The position numbers and the translations under genes are program-made. From Saxidomus purpurata (Eukaryota; Mollusca; Bivalvia; Venerida; Veneridae), in contig JAFMSR010000010.1 in NCBI GenBank assembly GCA_022818135.1, forward strand, positions 30,132,746-30,196,745: a stretch of 64,000 nucleotides of DNA. Reading direction: 5' to 3'. Below, piece after piece: positions 1 to 12,045 of the stretch (positions are counted from its first letter, which is position 1; every line of letters begins with the position of its first letter). The notes below the pieces were generated by a model. That model was given only the letters and a program-made list of their open reading frames with translations. It had not been told where the DNA came from and did no database searches.

Positions 1-425
1 CAGTTGGGGAAGTCAGTGATTGCCAACGGAGGTAACTGTTGCTAGTGTATAAGGATGTCAATGGTTGCTAAGGAAGTCACTGGTGGCATGAGGATGTTTA
101 AGGTCAATAAAGAAGACATTGCTTATTTGGAAACTCAATGGTTGATAGGGGAGTATGTTGTTGCTAAGGAAGTTAATAGCTACTATTGAAAACACTTGTT
201 CCTAGCTGAATCCACTGGTTGCTAAGTAAGTCACTGGTTGCTAGGGAAACTCACTTGTTGCTTGGAAGTCAATGTTTGCTAAGGAAGAAACTTGTTCCTA
301 GGGGAATTCACTGGTTGCTATGGAAAGTCATTGGTTGCTAAGGAAGACACTGGCTGTGAGGGAAGTAAAAAGTTGCTTTTGAAGTTGCTGGTTGCTAAGG
401 AAGTCATTGGAAGCTATTTCCTATA
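1..425. repeat. Degenerate short tandem repeat
   Basis: Repeated GGTTGCTAAGGAAGTCACT-like units of roughly 20-30 bp, strongly diverged. No coding potential seen. Confidence 0.6.
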
Positions 426-429
426 ACTC

Positions 430-850
430 TATATACAGACAATGGACACCCAGGGGTGGTCAATTTTGACCCCAGGGCCATGACATGAACAAACTTTGTA
501 GAGGTTTACTAGACAATTCTACACACCAGATACCTAAGCTCTAGGCCTTGTGATTTTGTAGGAGATTTTTAAAGGTTCTATGTAAAAAAGTGAATCTGGG
601 CAGGGCAAAAATTGACCCAAGGGGCAAGATTTGAACGAACTAGGTAACACAATGCTACATACCAAATGTCTAAGCTCTTGCCCATGCATTTTTCATATAC
701 CAAGTGACCCGCAGGCAAGGATCAATTTTGATGCCTGAGGTATGATTTGAATAGTTTATATCCTAGTTTTACAGAAATGCTCTGTTCTTAGTAAGTTTTT
801 GAAAATCTTTTGCAATGTTATCAAGGAAAAGCTAACAGAGCTCACTGTGA
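430..850 (+). repeat. Tandem core of a GAGGGCCAAGATGG-type element
   Basis: Units of roughly 140 bp carry a 'TAAGCTCTAGGCCTTGTG' and 'TCAATTTTGACC' theme. The same theme recurs at 18950-19430, 46790-47040, 55860-56330 and, inverted, at 62050-62420. Confidence 0.6.
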
Positions 851-1170
851 CCTGACCCACTGACCCACAAAAGCAGTAGGGATCATCTTCTCAATTAGAC
901 CAATCGTCATATGACATTTGAAGACTGTGGGTGATATTCTCAAGATATTGAGTGGAAAAGATTTTCAAAGCTTTTGGGTCACTGTGACCTTGATCTTTGA
1001 CTCACCAACCTAAAAATGATAGCGATCATCTACTCAAAAAGACCAATCATCCAATGAAGTTTCAAGACTGTGGGTGATTTAGATCTCAAGATATCAACTG
1101 GAAAGATTTTCAAAGTTTGGATCACTCTGACCTTGACCTTTGACCCACTAACCCAAAAATCGATAGGGAT
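850..1170 (+). repeat. GTGACCTTGACC-type tandem repeat
   Basis: About two to three units of roughly 145 bp, each with a CACTGTGACCTTGAcCTTTGAC box followed by GATAGGGATCATCTACTC. Confidence 0.6.
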
Positions 1171-1249
1171 CATCTACATGTTGCAGGGAACCGTCTGAGC
1201 AAATTTGATGAAAGTTGAATTAAAACTGAAAGCCTTAAATTGCTTTTCT

Positions 1250-1560
1250 CTTATCTAGTCATCACAGATAATCAAACTAAGAAATCGAAGGTTGATTGTA
1301 AAACTGTCTTAACTTATAGGAAACAAAGAAGGACTTATGACAATTTTGCAGTCAACCCTCGAAATGCATTTGTTGTTCTGAAACAGTGTTTTATCTTACA
1401 TTTTTGAAGAACATACTCTTGTTTCCAGGAAGTAAACCTTTTGAAGATAAATTGCCTAATACTTAATCTTGGTAAATGCATTTTACTCTAATGATACAAA
1501 ATTACAATGGCAACTTGACTGGGATTTATCTCATAAACATAAAACAATAGGAATATTACT
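1250..1560 (+). other. Duplicated intergenic block
   Basis: The stretch with CATCACAGATAATCAAACTA and the following 250 bp is recognisable again at 16570-16810 and 45290-45510. The duplicated unit of the cluster therefore includes intergenic DNA, and a further gene copy may lie to the left of the window. Confidence 0.55.
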
Positions 1561-1984
1561 GTAAGTATAAATTTTGACACTTGTCAGCATTTATTAAACT
1601 CTTTATATTTCATATTTTGTTTAGTAAGACTTTCAATAAGTCAACTGGTATATTGTTCTGTACTAGTATGCATGGGAGTCATACTGGGGTCTTGGCAAGT
1701 TCACCAGGGGTGAAATCCCACTGTCAGTCAAGAAAAAAAATATTATCTTGTGACTGGGGTAATTTTGGCTGATCATCAAACTTGGCAGAGATATTTCACC
1801 GATTAAAATTCACAGCAAGTTTTGTGAAGTTTCAATGAGAGTTGTGAAGTTAGAGAGTGGACAACTTTGTGGATGCTGATGTATGATCACATAATGCACC
1901 ATTTCATGATGGGTGTATAAAAAAAAGAGTGCTGTGGGAGGAATGATTATTTGGCACTTTTCAAACCTTGATGCATAACTTTTT

Positions 1985-2870
1985 ATATGCCTTCTCCTAA
2001 TAGATTTAGATAAATAAATATAAAACCCAACATAACTATATGAAAAACCATTACAATGAATATAAGAATCTAGTTCACACATCAAATAATACGCTACTTT
2101 CATACCACTGGGCCGTGTTTAAAGATGGATCCAGTAAGCGGCATCACGTCCAATGTTCTTAACAACATCAATTGGTAAAAGCTAAAGTCATTCATATTAT
2201 GATCAAGCTATTAAAAGAGTAGAACATTACTAGCAAATGCCGGATCGCTGAAATTTATCAAATTTGACTGTTCATCCGCTCGAAACTTTTGTCGGTTTGG
2301 CCCCATATTTATTTTGCATTTTTGCATGTTATGAGATAAATTACATTTGTAGATGTACAATCTGTATTTACTCTAAGTTTAAACTTAGACAGATTGCATG
2401 AACTGATAAATTCATCAGTTTGAATAATTCTAATTTATCTAATGTAATTAATTTAATAATCAATTAAATTAATAATCTAATGTAATGTAATTTACAAAGT
2501 AATTTATCTCAAACAGCAAAAAAGCAAAAACAATATGTGGGCCAAACACGACAACAAGTTTCAGACGGATGAACAGTCATAAATTGATAAAATAATTTCA
2601 GCGATCCCATTTCTATAATGTTGCTACTCATTTTAATAGCTTTGATCATAATATGAATGACTTTAGCTTTACCAATGATGTTGTTAAGACGATTTGGACA
2701 GACTGATGGCGCTTACTGATCCATACTTTAAATACAACTTGGCCCAGTGGATGAACAGTGCGTATATTTGAGTGTGAACTTAAGATATCTTATATTCATA
2801 GTAATGGTTTTCATATAGTTATGTTGGGTTTTATTTATTTATGTGTATTAAATAAATACATTTCTTTTAA
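1985..2870. mobile_element. Large diverged inverted repeat (fold-back element)
   Basis: Arms of roughly 350 bp (about 1985-2345 and 2490-2870) are inverse copies. Examples are AAACCCAACATAACTATATG against CATATAGTTATGTTGGGTTT, and CCACTGGGCC against GGCCCAGTGG. The arms have many mismatches, so the element is old. No transposase seen. Confidence 0.7.
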
Positions 2871-3322
2871 TAAAACCCGCGCATCAGTCTGATCCATACT
2901 AATTATAAACCTTACGTTGTTTTTCATCACGCGGACGTCGCGCCTTTTAACGGACGTGACGCTTTTTGTTTTGTATACTGTATGTTGTATATTTTCTGAC
3001 GAAGACATAAAGTTGAAACATGTAAATTGAAAACTTGTTGTCTTGATTTTTTTTACTATTCTCCTAATAGACTAAGTTTAAAATGTATTATCAAACTTTC
3101 TTTTTGCTGAAGAACATTGTTGTGTTTTCCTTTTTTCGTGAAAAAAATTATATTAAGTAATTCTATGTCCTCCGTCATATGTACAGTAATCTTTTATAAA
3201 AACATTAAGTAGAGTAAAATTTAATATTGTTTTACATCAATGTCAATCATTGATAAGTGTGCTTGAGTGAGTGATCTATGGGTACCTAGACCTAAAACAA
3301 ATCAAAATACGTTTGGCCTTTC

Positions 3323-3470
3323 ATGACGTGTTAAATCAATAGACTTTGGTCACGTCCCATGTGTACCATGACATGTTAAATCAATAGACTTTGGTCATGT
3401 CCCATGATGTGTACCATGACGTGTTAAATCAATAGACTTTGGTCATGTCCAATGATGTGTATCATAAAGA
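3323..3470 (+). repeat. Triplicated segment upstream of copy A
   Basis: Three consecutive units of about 48 bp contain GTTAAATCAATAGACTTTGG, TCAYGTCC and GTGTACCATGAC. The same site before B and D has a single, diverged counterpart. It lies about 130 bp before the TATA-like box. Confidence 0.8.
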
Positions 3471-3595
3471 AAGTAGAACTCTAGTGTCTGTAGAATTTTG
3501 AGGCATTTTTCTTTTTATGAAAGGTTTGAAACTTTGTTTTAATTAGAACAATTCATGCACAAATTAATACTTAAAAATTGTGAAAGAACATGTTG

Positions 3596-3606
3596 TATAT
3601 AAAAAG
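3596..3606 (+). promoter_or_regulatory. TATA-like box upstream of copy A
   Basis: TATATAAAAAG lies in a 5' flank block that is also recognisable before B, D and E. The block continues to a conserved AACAGTTTGTAAG (possible 5' UTR splice donor at 4106). Conservation supports a promoter. The exact role is inferred. Confidence 0.4.
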
Positions 3607-4768
3607 AGCGACATATAATTATATACAGTCAAACCTGTAAACAAAGGCCGATACTGGGAAGCTATAAATATGGAAAATACAATTTGGTCTTTTTGTCCTA
3701 CTTTTGCTTTATTGAATGTTGTAAACAGTCAGACATATACTTAGCACATCAAAACTTACTTTCGTTTTTGAAAAGGCAAAAAAATATAATTTATTAATTA
3801 TTTTGTTCAACTCAAATTTTCAACACAATATGGTCACATTCGATGCAGTATGTCATATTTTTCCTTCTGAGAAGACGCCCGTCACGATTCCAGATTTAAA
3901 AGAAAACTCGATTTGGTGTTAGTAATGGACCTTTAAAAAAGTTTTTTCTTTTATACAAGACTTAGTGTTACTTCATTACTTTATTTCTTCAATTTTATAA
4001 ATTTGAAAGCATTTCTGTGTGCTGTATTTGTTCTTTCTTGTTTTCCCTAAAGTTCAAGTTTAATTTTGTTCTATACATTTCAAAACTTTCTGTACTTAAC
4101 AGTTTGTAAGAAACTTTACATTCTAGTGGTAAATGCTGAAACTGTTCAAGTAAAAAAATGATAAAAGAATCAGCTGTAATTTATGCATGGACCGTTTCAG
4201 AAAATTCAGAAGTTTTTGTAAGGGTGAGGTTTTTTTTGCAACCATTTCAGAAAAGATGTTTTTTTGTCAAACATTTCGAGGTATATTATGCTGACTTTCG
4301 AAGTTTTAATTAAGTGATTTAACAGTTAATGATTTTTCTGATATACAGTCCATTATTGTCCTTTATAATCTGTAGTGAATTTATATCCATACATGACATT
4401 TGTACAGTAGAATAATTCACTGCATTATTTCCATTCAAACTTTTTCATATGACCAAATACTGAATGAAAAAGGTGTAAAAAAAAATAAAAGTGTTGTATT
4501 AAGTCAATGTAACTTCAAGTCAATAATGAATACACCCCCTGTATTGTTTTTTTGGCCTTGGAGGAAGTAAATAGCAAACATTAACCTTTCTTCGGTGCAA
4601 AATGACAGGCTAAGGTAAATATTTGAGCATGTCAACCAACATATTTGCAACTTTGCATTCAATCAAATTTACGTTCTATTAATAAATACAGGGAAATCAA
4701 CTAAACTAAAAGGAAAGTTATGAAATCTTATAGGTAATGGAAGCATGAGAAGATAATTCAAGTAAAAG

Positions 4769-4849
4769 ATGGGTTGCTGCAACTCAAAGGCTGTAACAAT
4801 TAAGGATGATGTTTACCATTATGAGAAAATCGATGAACATGCTAGAAAG
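4769..4849 (+). CDS. Copy A exon 1 (lipidation-signal exon, no repeat unit)
   Basis: 27 codons from ATG to an AAG followed by donor GTAAGA. It begins MGCCNSK and ends with the block YEKIDEHARK shared by B and D. A conserved TTATAG lies at 4728-4733 and may be the acceptor of a 5' UTR intron. A three-codon upstream ORF (ATG at 4745) would then lie in the leader. Confidence 0.85.
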
Positions 4850-7800
4850 GTAAGAACAATTATTCGTGACCAAAAAGACACCATTAATTTTGGAGAATGT
4901 TTAATTAACACCTGTATTAGCTGATTTACAACTTGTATTAAGGCCAGAAACACACATATATTTTTCGATCGGAAGCTAATAATATCCTTTCTAATGGGTA
5001 AAATCACTATTAAAAATGTTTTTGGAAGTAAAAGAATTAGGGTTGGGGGAATAAAAATAGGGTAAAGTTGAGTTAACAGAAACAAGTAATTGTTTGGCCT
5101 TATATGTAGTTCATGACAACTTTATCTATTTTGTGTAATCTGTACTGTATTTATTTCTCTACAATTTATTTATGCACATTGTACTTTCGATTTTAAAACA
5201 AAAATTATCCCTATTTTGCAAAACACTTACTGTAAGGTTCTGATGTAACGTAAATCTATGCTTCACTACAATTATCAAATTTATGAAAAAGGGTGAAGTC
5301 CCATTTCTTAATTGGTTTACATTGTATTTGTGACATTTGTTCAGTTCATTGATTGTTATTACATTTACATTACAGAACAGTAAATGTAACACATCTTTGG
5401 ACTGCATATCAAAAACGGTCTTTCATATTTCCATTACTTATGAAATTTCCGATTGACAGTAGCTTTAGGTCTCGAAGTTTAGATAGCACTTTCATTTTCA
5501 GAAATGATGTTATATGATTCACTTTTAAGAAGTCTCTCGTTGGGGTTTTCTTATTGGTAGTAACATTTATTAAGCTCAGAACTCTTAAAAATATATTGAT
5601 AGTACGATTTAATCACTGTATAGGCACCAAAGGGTGTGAAGAATTCTGCAGAAGAACTGGTAAATTACATGTCAAATGTCTCAAAAGATCTAAGAATGCT
5701 GGTGAGGGGCTTCTTTGTTTGGATTTCAGAAAATATCAGGTAATTAGTTAATCTGTACCCATCTTTTAGCCATATATTTCCATATGTATGTGCAGTAGAA
5801 CCCAGCATCAAATACCAAGATATTCTCAGTTGATCTCAGTACATTTTGTATGCGTTCTTTCTGAGTTGCACAGTTTGTACTCTAGTCATCTTTCTCCCAA
5901 AACATCTTAAGCTTAATTGCTTCTTGTCGAAAATGCATTAATGTGTAAATATATAATATGTACTACTTTTATACTTTGCATGTATATCCCTAAACCATAT
6001 ACAGTAAAACCTCGATAACTCGAGGTCGCACGGGGACGAGTAAAATGCTCGAGTTATCCGGGTTCTCGAGTTATCCGAACCATGGAAATTTTATAAGTTT
6101 TTCTGCATAGGCAAAAGACAGCTATGAAACAGTTTTGAAACAAAGAAAAAGCACATTTCTTTCAGTCATGATCCTTTTTAACTTCCATGATGGCATTGTA
6201 TTTAAACTCAATGATCTTCGTCTCCACCTTGCATTTCGTTCCTGTTTTAGTTTTCTGCTTGTCCGATCTAGCTACTGTATCCCCCCGAGATCGGGTTCTT
6301 CGCTAGATGTTTATTTCTATAATCTATTCGTGTTTATTTCTATAATTCTATAAAGAATATGCAGTTTGAGATTTTCTCTCAAGCTTTATCATCAAACGTC
6401 TACCCAGACTCAAAATGTCCATCTTCTCATCATTAAGTTCTCGTAATTAAAAACTCTCAAACACATTTTTTTTTATTTTCTTCTTATTCAATAAAAGTAA
6501 CAAGTGGCTGTAATTACACATGATTTAAGACGATTTAAATGTGCGAATAACATTTTATACATTTTAGCCACTGGACGGCCGATTAATCGATAATTAACGA
6601 GAACAATCAATTAACAATAAAAGTTTTTCCCATGACGTGTCAAAATAATGATGCACCATCGGAGGTGAGAAAAATCTGATAATCAGTGACCTCGAGTTGC
6701 CGCAGGTAATTTAGTAAGAAATCTACCTGGCGGGTCCACAGGTGTTCCTCGAGTTATCCGGGGTTTTCGAGTTATCGATGCTCGAGTTATCGAAAGTATT
6801 TTCTGGTTAAACATATAGGCAAAATTGCCGGGACTGACATGAGTCCTCGAGTTATCCGGGGTTCTCGAGTTATCGATGCTCGAGTTCACAAAGTTTTACT
6901 GTATACTGTTTCAGGTAAAACATGCTTGTTTTATCTTCACACCAGCACTATTATGTGATTTTTAAATGTGAACTAGAATTGTTTTTGCAATCACAGGAGT
7001 AACAAGAGGGCCTTGGTGGCCCTATATTGCTATCTTAGAACCACTGCTTGAAAAGAAAGAAAGTAGGTCAAAAGGTCATGACTAAGGTCAGCTAGTAACA
7101 ATTTTGAAATCTCATTGCAAAATTATACACAGGGTCCAACTTTCATTTCTGTGAGCCACCGTGGCGCAGTGGTAGAACGTTCGCTTCAGGATCGAAGGGC
7201 CCCCGGGTTCGAACCCTACCACTGCCCTTGTATCCTTAGGCAAGACACAAATAATTTCACATTGCCTCTCCCTCTTAATGGTTGATTCCATACACACAAA
7301 ACTTTAAGCACAAAACATTTGGCATGGGCCATAGCTTGTAATAAATTAAATAAAGAGTTATCCTACTTAATTACTTGGTAGCTATAAGGACACTAGAAAG
7401 TTTCAAATAATTCCCATATTAAGTGGTTACTGAGCTAGTTACCGTATTTCCCCGCTTATAAGACGAGGAAATAAAGTCCCGATTTTTGCCTCAAAGTGGG
7501 GTCCTCGCTTATAAGAGAGGCCACGAGAATCAACCAAAAATAAAAATCAATCCTAGATACATTTGTGATGAAATCGGCAATTCGATGTCGTACCACGAGT
7601 GTCTTGAGCAGGCGGCAGTCAAACAATTACCGGTACTGTGCGTTGGCGATTACGTTATTGTGTTAACTCACCTCGACGATCGCAAATGTCGCCATTTGCA
7701 ATCATTTAAAAAAATCTGAAGGTAAACGTGGGGTAAAATAAATGGTGCCGACTTTTTCCGTCATATTTGTTTTTTTCGGTATGATATAAGCGGCCGATTG

Positions 7801-10800
7801 GTTCCTGAATCAAGCGTTTAACCAAGTGTTAATTGTAAAGAAAACCGATAATCAGTCTAGTCTGTGTATTGTTTATTCGGATATTGATTTTTGGTGACAC
7901 TTTGAGGCGATAATTCGTACCATAAATACGTGTCATCGGCTGATTAATCAATTTATGAAAACATCTGGCAGCTTGTGTATAATTATTAAGAGGCCCAGGA
8001 TCCCCAAAATTAGCGACAATTACGTCGTTGTTAGAAGAAAAAAGGGGTGAGAGGCTTAGACAAAAAGGCTGAAATTTTTTTTTGTAAAATTCGCCGCCGC
8101 AGTTGTTTTGTCAACATTTAATTATAAATATGAAAGTTTGCATTTTTTGGCATTCATTTTGTGATTACTCCAAGAAATTGTAACAATGGGAATGAAAAAT
8201 ATTTTTAACTGACTTTATTTCTATGTCGCTCATTTTTTCTTTAAACTACGATGTAATTGTTGCACCTTTTGGGGATCCTCGGCACACTTAACTATTATAT
8301 ACAAGCTGTCATATGTTTTCATAGTTGATTAATCAGTCAATGACACATATTTATGCAATTATCGTCTCAAAGTGTCACCAAAAATCAATATCCGAATTGA
8401 CAATACACAATTTGGTTTATAAAACTAAAAAAAAATCGGCGATTAAAAAATTAACTTATTAGCTTAGAAATCATCCGAACTTGATCAAAATAAAGAAACT
8501 GGGACTCACTTAAAAAATTGCCTCGTCTTATAAATGAGTCTATCCAAAAACCACACAATTTCCATGGCAAAGTAGGGGGGTCGTCTTATAAGCGGATCGC
8601 CTTATAGGCGGGGAAATACGGTATTAGCTGTACTGAAAACTTTAAAGAAAATTTCTAAGTTAGACAAGGGAAATGATAAATTCATGTAAGAGTTATAGAA
8701 CTTCATTTTTTGATGCCCCTGAAGACTGATTACAGGCCATGTTAAAACATGCAAGTTATAATACACTGATTGTATCAATTATCAACTGAAACAAGAGCTG
8801 TCCCTCCCAAGTGACTAATGCCCCCAAGAGAGGTGTCTCACAGTCTTTGTCCTCTCCATGTGCTCAATAATTGTGGTATGTAATTTTAAAATCCATGCAA
8901 CACATCAGCTTGATGTGCTAGACATTTGTGCCAAGTTATTTTTAAATCAATCAATGCATGACAAAGTTATATACCGGACACAAATGTGTGCATATATACA
9001 GGATTCCATTACCTTCAAACTCTAAGTGTGACCTTGACCTTTGAGGTAGGGACATGGTCTTGCACGGGACACATCATCTTGATGTGCTAGACATTTGTGC
9101 CAAGTTATTTTAAAATCCTTCAATGCATGACAAAGTTCTAGTCAGACACAAATGTGTGCATATATACAGGATTCCATTACCTTCAAACTCTAAGTGTGAC
9201 CTTGACCTTTGAGGTAGGGACAAGGGTCTTGCATGTGACACGTCATTTGATGTGTTAGACATTTGTGCCAAGTTATTTTAAAATCCTTCAATGCATGACA
9301 AAGTTACAGTCCGGACACGAATGTGTGCATATATACAGGATTCTAGTGTGACCTTGACCTTTGAGGTAGGGACATGGGTCTTGCACGCGACACGTCGTCT
9401 TGATGTGCTAGACATTTGTGCCAAGTTATTTTAAAATCCTTCAATGCATGACACAGTTACAGTCCAGACACGAATGTGTGCATATATAGAGGATTCCATT
9501 ACCTTCAACTGTAAGTGTGACCTTGACCTTTAAGGTAGGGACATGGGTCTTGCACGCGACACGTCGTCCTGATGTGCTAGACATTTGTGCCAAGTTATTT
9601 TAAAATCCTTCAATGCATGACAAAGTTACAGTCCGGACATGAATTTTTAAGTGGGGACACACGGACGCACAGACGGACGTTCTAACATATGGATACTTAT
9701 GTGGCTACTCTATTGTTCTCTCCATTGTTATTTTAGCCACGTAAGAGAAAACATAGCCACCTAAGAGCTTACGGAATGAATGACATCAAAGAGTATTTAC
9801 TGTTACCTATTGTTCCTATAGCCACCTAAGTATCCAAATGTAAGCACGGACGGACGGACAGACGGTGCGATTTTAATATGCCACCCTTCGGGGGCATAAA
9901 AAAGATTGATAAAATTCTAAATTAAAATTGATTTTGTTTACGCGGCCCAAATTCAGTATCAACCAATGTACACAGCTGTTTTTATTTTCTTGTGCTTAAA
10001 ACATTCTTTATAGTAAGATAGACAGGAAAATAAACCAGTCCGGAAAATACAAAATATAAAAAATTAAAACAAACCGGGGCTTATTAATGAGATTATAAGG
10101 TATAATTATGTTGTAAAAGCTTTTTCAACTATTTTGAACCTTATGTATTCATAACAATTATCATTCCATTTGTGGGAATCAATATAAGATTATGAGTGGG
10201 AACAATACTAAACCATCTGTATGTCAAGAATAGAGTTTCAGAGTTTGTATCTCATTAGATGAGGTCTATTTGTAGCTGCTGTTGTTTTGTATAATGTAAT
10301 AAAAACCACTGTGCACAGCTATCAAGAGAAGCTTGTCAGAGGTTATTCATCTAACTCAGGTAGCAATCATGGTTGAAACCACTTTATGCAAATTCAAAAA
10401 CATAATTATGTCCTCATTGAGATATATTCAAAGCTTTGCTTCCTTACAGTACTCTCAGTGCTTTGATTATCTACCTGACATTTATTTAACAGATATGACG
10501 TTGAAGGATATTTTGGGCAGGCCCCAAGAGCACCATGTGATGCAGAATCTGTGATGAAGGGAGGCAGAAGTGTGTGTGAGGGCTACGCAAATGTTATGGA
10601 ATTATTATGCAGGTAGGCAGACATTTTTCTTTAGCTTTGCAAAATATACACTTAATACATATAGAATACTCTGAATACCTAGACTTTGGTTTCTACTTGG
10701 AGTTAATTCAGCTATAGAATAGGACTGACAGAGTACCACTAACATGGGATGAAGTTGTTCACCTGTTATCTGTCACATTAAAATGACCTAGATTTTCACC

Positions 10801-11926
10801 TTGACCGTTGCTCATCATATGAACATTTTTAACCTTGACTTATGGCTGTCATAAGAAATATAATTTATTTACATCCCAAAACTCTTATTTGAAGGCTTTG
10901 TGATGGTGTTTAACACCAATAACTGTCGTTTTTTTCAAACACATAAAAGTTTTTTGTTTAATTTTCAGGCAAGCAGGTGTCCCAGTAAAGAAAATATCTG
11001 GATATGCCAAGGGATACAGTCACTCAGCTGCCAACCCATTCACTGTGCATACTGACACAAACCATGCATGGAATGCTGTCCAATTAAAGAACCAATGGTA
11101 CCTTATAGATAGTACCTGGGGCGCTGGCCACCTTGATAATACCAACTCCTTTAAAAAGCAATTTAACAACTTCTACTTCCTGACTGATCCAAAACAGCTC
11201 ATCTCATCACATTTTCCATATATGGACAAAGATATGGAAGAAAGCAAGAAATGGCAACTTCTCTCTAAACCAATCAGTTTGGATGAATTCAATAAAAATT
11301 TGAAATATAAACCACTAGCCTTCAAGTTAGGAGCCCAGGCTGTGAGTCACAAACAAGGATATATAGAAATGAAAAACAAAATTCAAATGACCTTTAAAAG
11401 TGTTGGACAGGAGGAGCTTGTGCTAAGTGCCAGGCTAATGCTCAAGGAAGGTAACATGTTGCGAGAACAACCAAATGCCACATTTGGATATCCAGAAAAT
11501 GGACTTTACAAGCTGATGATACATCCACCAAGACCTGGCAACTACAGGATGAATGTATTTGGCAAAGCAGTCTCTGATGACAGTCTTCAAGGAAGTCCCG
11601 AAATAATGGAATATTCAATCAATTGCACTGAAGTGAAAGAACTGGACTTTGAATATCCCATGTCGTATGCTACAGCTGGTTTTGAGAAAAGTGTTTTACA
11701 CGAGCCCCTGAGAAGAAAGCTACCAGGAAATACAGAGATCAAGTTCCGTGTGTCTGCCCCACATCTGCAGAATGTAAAAGTTGGTGGTACATACCTTGAG
11801 AAGTCAGGAACCATGTTTACAGGAAATATAACCACTGGTGCAGTGGGGCAACAAGTAGTGATGTATGGTACAAGAGGTGAAAAATATGGTACACTGCAAG
11901 GATTGTATGCTTTCAAAACAGTTTAA
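4769..11926 (+). CDS. KY/hillarin-like transglutaminase-like protein, copy A (4 coding exons, complete)
   Basis: Exons 4769-4849, 5624-5739, 10493-10612 and 10969-11926 join in frame (phases 0, 2, 2) to 424 codons. Every junction is GT-AG. Residues 1-27 carry Met-Gly-Cys-Cys-Asn-Ser, a myristoylation-type N-terminus with cysteines that could be palmitoylated. Residues about 28-200 are a transglutaminase-like core with Cys94 (SVCEGYA), His138 (NHAWN) and Asp153 (LIDSTWG) in triad order. Residues about 225-424 resemble the C-terminal region of kyphoscoliosis peptidase and hillarin, proteins tied to the cytoskeleton and muscle in other animals. The start is chosen because Met-Gly-Cys is kept in B and D. 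Inference: a membrane-anchored, cytoplasmic cysteine-peptidase-like or scaffolding protein. Unlike B and D it has no exon 1 repeat. Intron 2 (4.75 kb) is filled with mobile elements. Family placement is from recognised motifs, not a search. Confidence 0.88.
5624..5739 (+). CDS. Copy A exon 2
   Basis: 116 nt, phase 0 in and phase 2 out. It encodes APKGVKNSAEELVNYMSNVS and continues to WISENI. The acceptor is TATAG and the donor CAG|GTAATT. Copy A has Gly and Leu where most paralogues have Ser (position 4) and Pro (position 23). Confidence 0.88.
6000..6903. mobile_element. TA-flanked inverted-repeat element (Tc1/mariner/pogo-type MITE)
   Basis: Ends CAGTAAAACCTCGATAACTC and, inverted, CTCGAGTTCACAAAGTTTTACTG, with TA on each side. 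CTCGAGTTATCCGG-type motifs repeat subterminally on both ends. No intact transposase. Lies in copy A intron 2. Confidence 0.75.
7151..7300 (+). mobile_element. tRNA-derived SINE
   Basis: The head has an A box (TGGCGCAGTGG) and a perfect B box (GGTTCGAACCC), then CCTTAGGCAAGACAC, a body motif I associate with SINEs of invertebrates. It is not a functional tRNA, since the acceptor ends do not pair cleanly. Copy A intron 2. Confidence 0.7.
7440..8623. mobile_element. TA-flanked inverted-repeat element 'CCGTATTTCCCCGCTTATAA'
   Basis: Termini CCGTATTTCCCCGCTTATAA and TTATAGGCGGGGAAATACGG, with TA target duplications. Internal inverted segments carry CTTATAAG motifs. A short ORF at 7486-7719 has no recognised domain. 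A truncated inverse copy lies at 58511-59038. Confidence 0.8.
8791..9905 (+). mobile_element. Element with tandem GTGACCTTGACC core
   Basis: Begins ACAAGAGCTGTCCCTCCCAA with ATGCCCCCAAGAGAGG and ends CCCTTCGGGGGCATAAAAAA, so the ends form a short inverted repeat. The core is about four units of 153-170 bp with GTGACCTTGACCTTTGAGG. A hairpin segment at 9691-9836 interrupts the CGGACGGACG tract near the right end. Confidence 0.75.
10493..10612 (+). CDS. Copy A exon 3 (catalytic Cys exon)
   Basis: 120 nt, phase 2 in and out. The R codon is split at both edges. It encodes the GGRSVCEGYANV motif with the candidate nucleophile Cys94. The QAPRAPCDAES segment matches copy E rather than B and D. Confidence 0.9.
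10969..11926 (+). CDS. Copy A exon 4 (His/Asp and C-terminal region)
   Basis: Starts after TTTTCAG, is open for 318 codons and ends in TAA. It contains NHAWNAV and LIDSTWGAG, then a C-terminal region with FGYPENGLYKL and NYRMNVFGKAV. It uses FTVHTDTNHAWN, like D and unlike B and C. Confidence 0.92.
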
Positions 11927-12045
11927 GGTCCCAGATACTTAGAACATTCAAATCACTTGACAGAATGCAAACATACCATATTAATCCTTATTTACACATC
12001 CAGGTCTCACAGGCAATGCTACACTTTGACCAAAATGTCATCAGA

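Noticed and set aside
1810..2103. 97-codon minus-strand ORF
   Set aside because: Lies largely in the arm of the fold-back repeat, and its inverse counterpart is not open. No domain seen.
7153..7230. Possible functional tRNA gene
   Set aside because: Acceptor stem does not pair cleanly and a SINE-type body follows.
7486..7719. 77-codon ORF inside the TA-flanked element as a transposase piece
   Set aside because: No recognisable catalytic or DNA-binding motif. Too short.
11587..11916. 109-codon antisense ORFs over exon 4 (also 41451-41780)
   Set aside because: Shadows of the coding strand. Conservation follows the sense protein.
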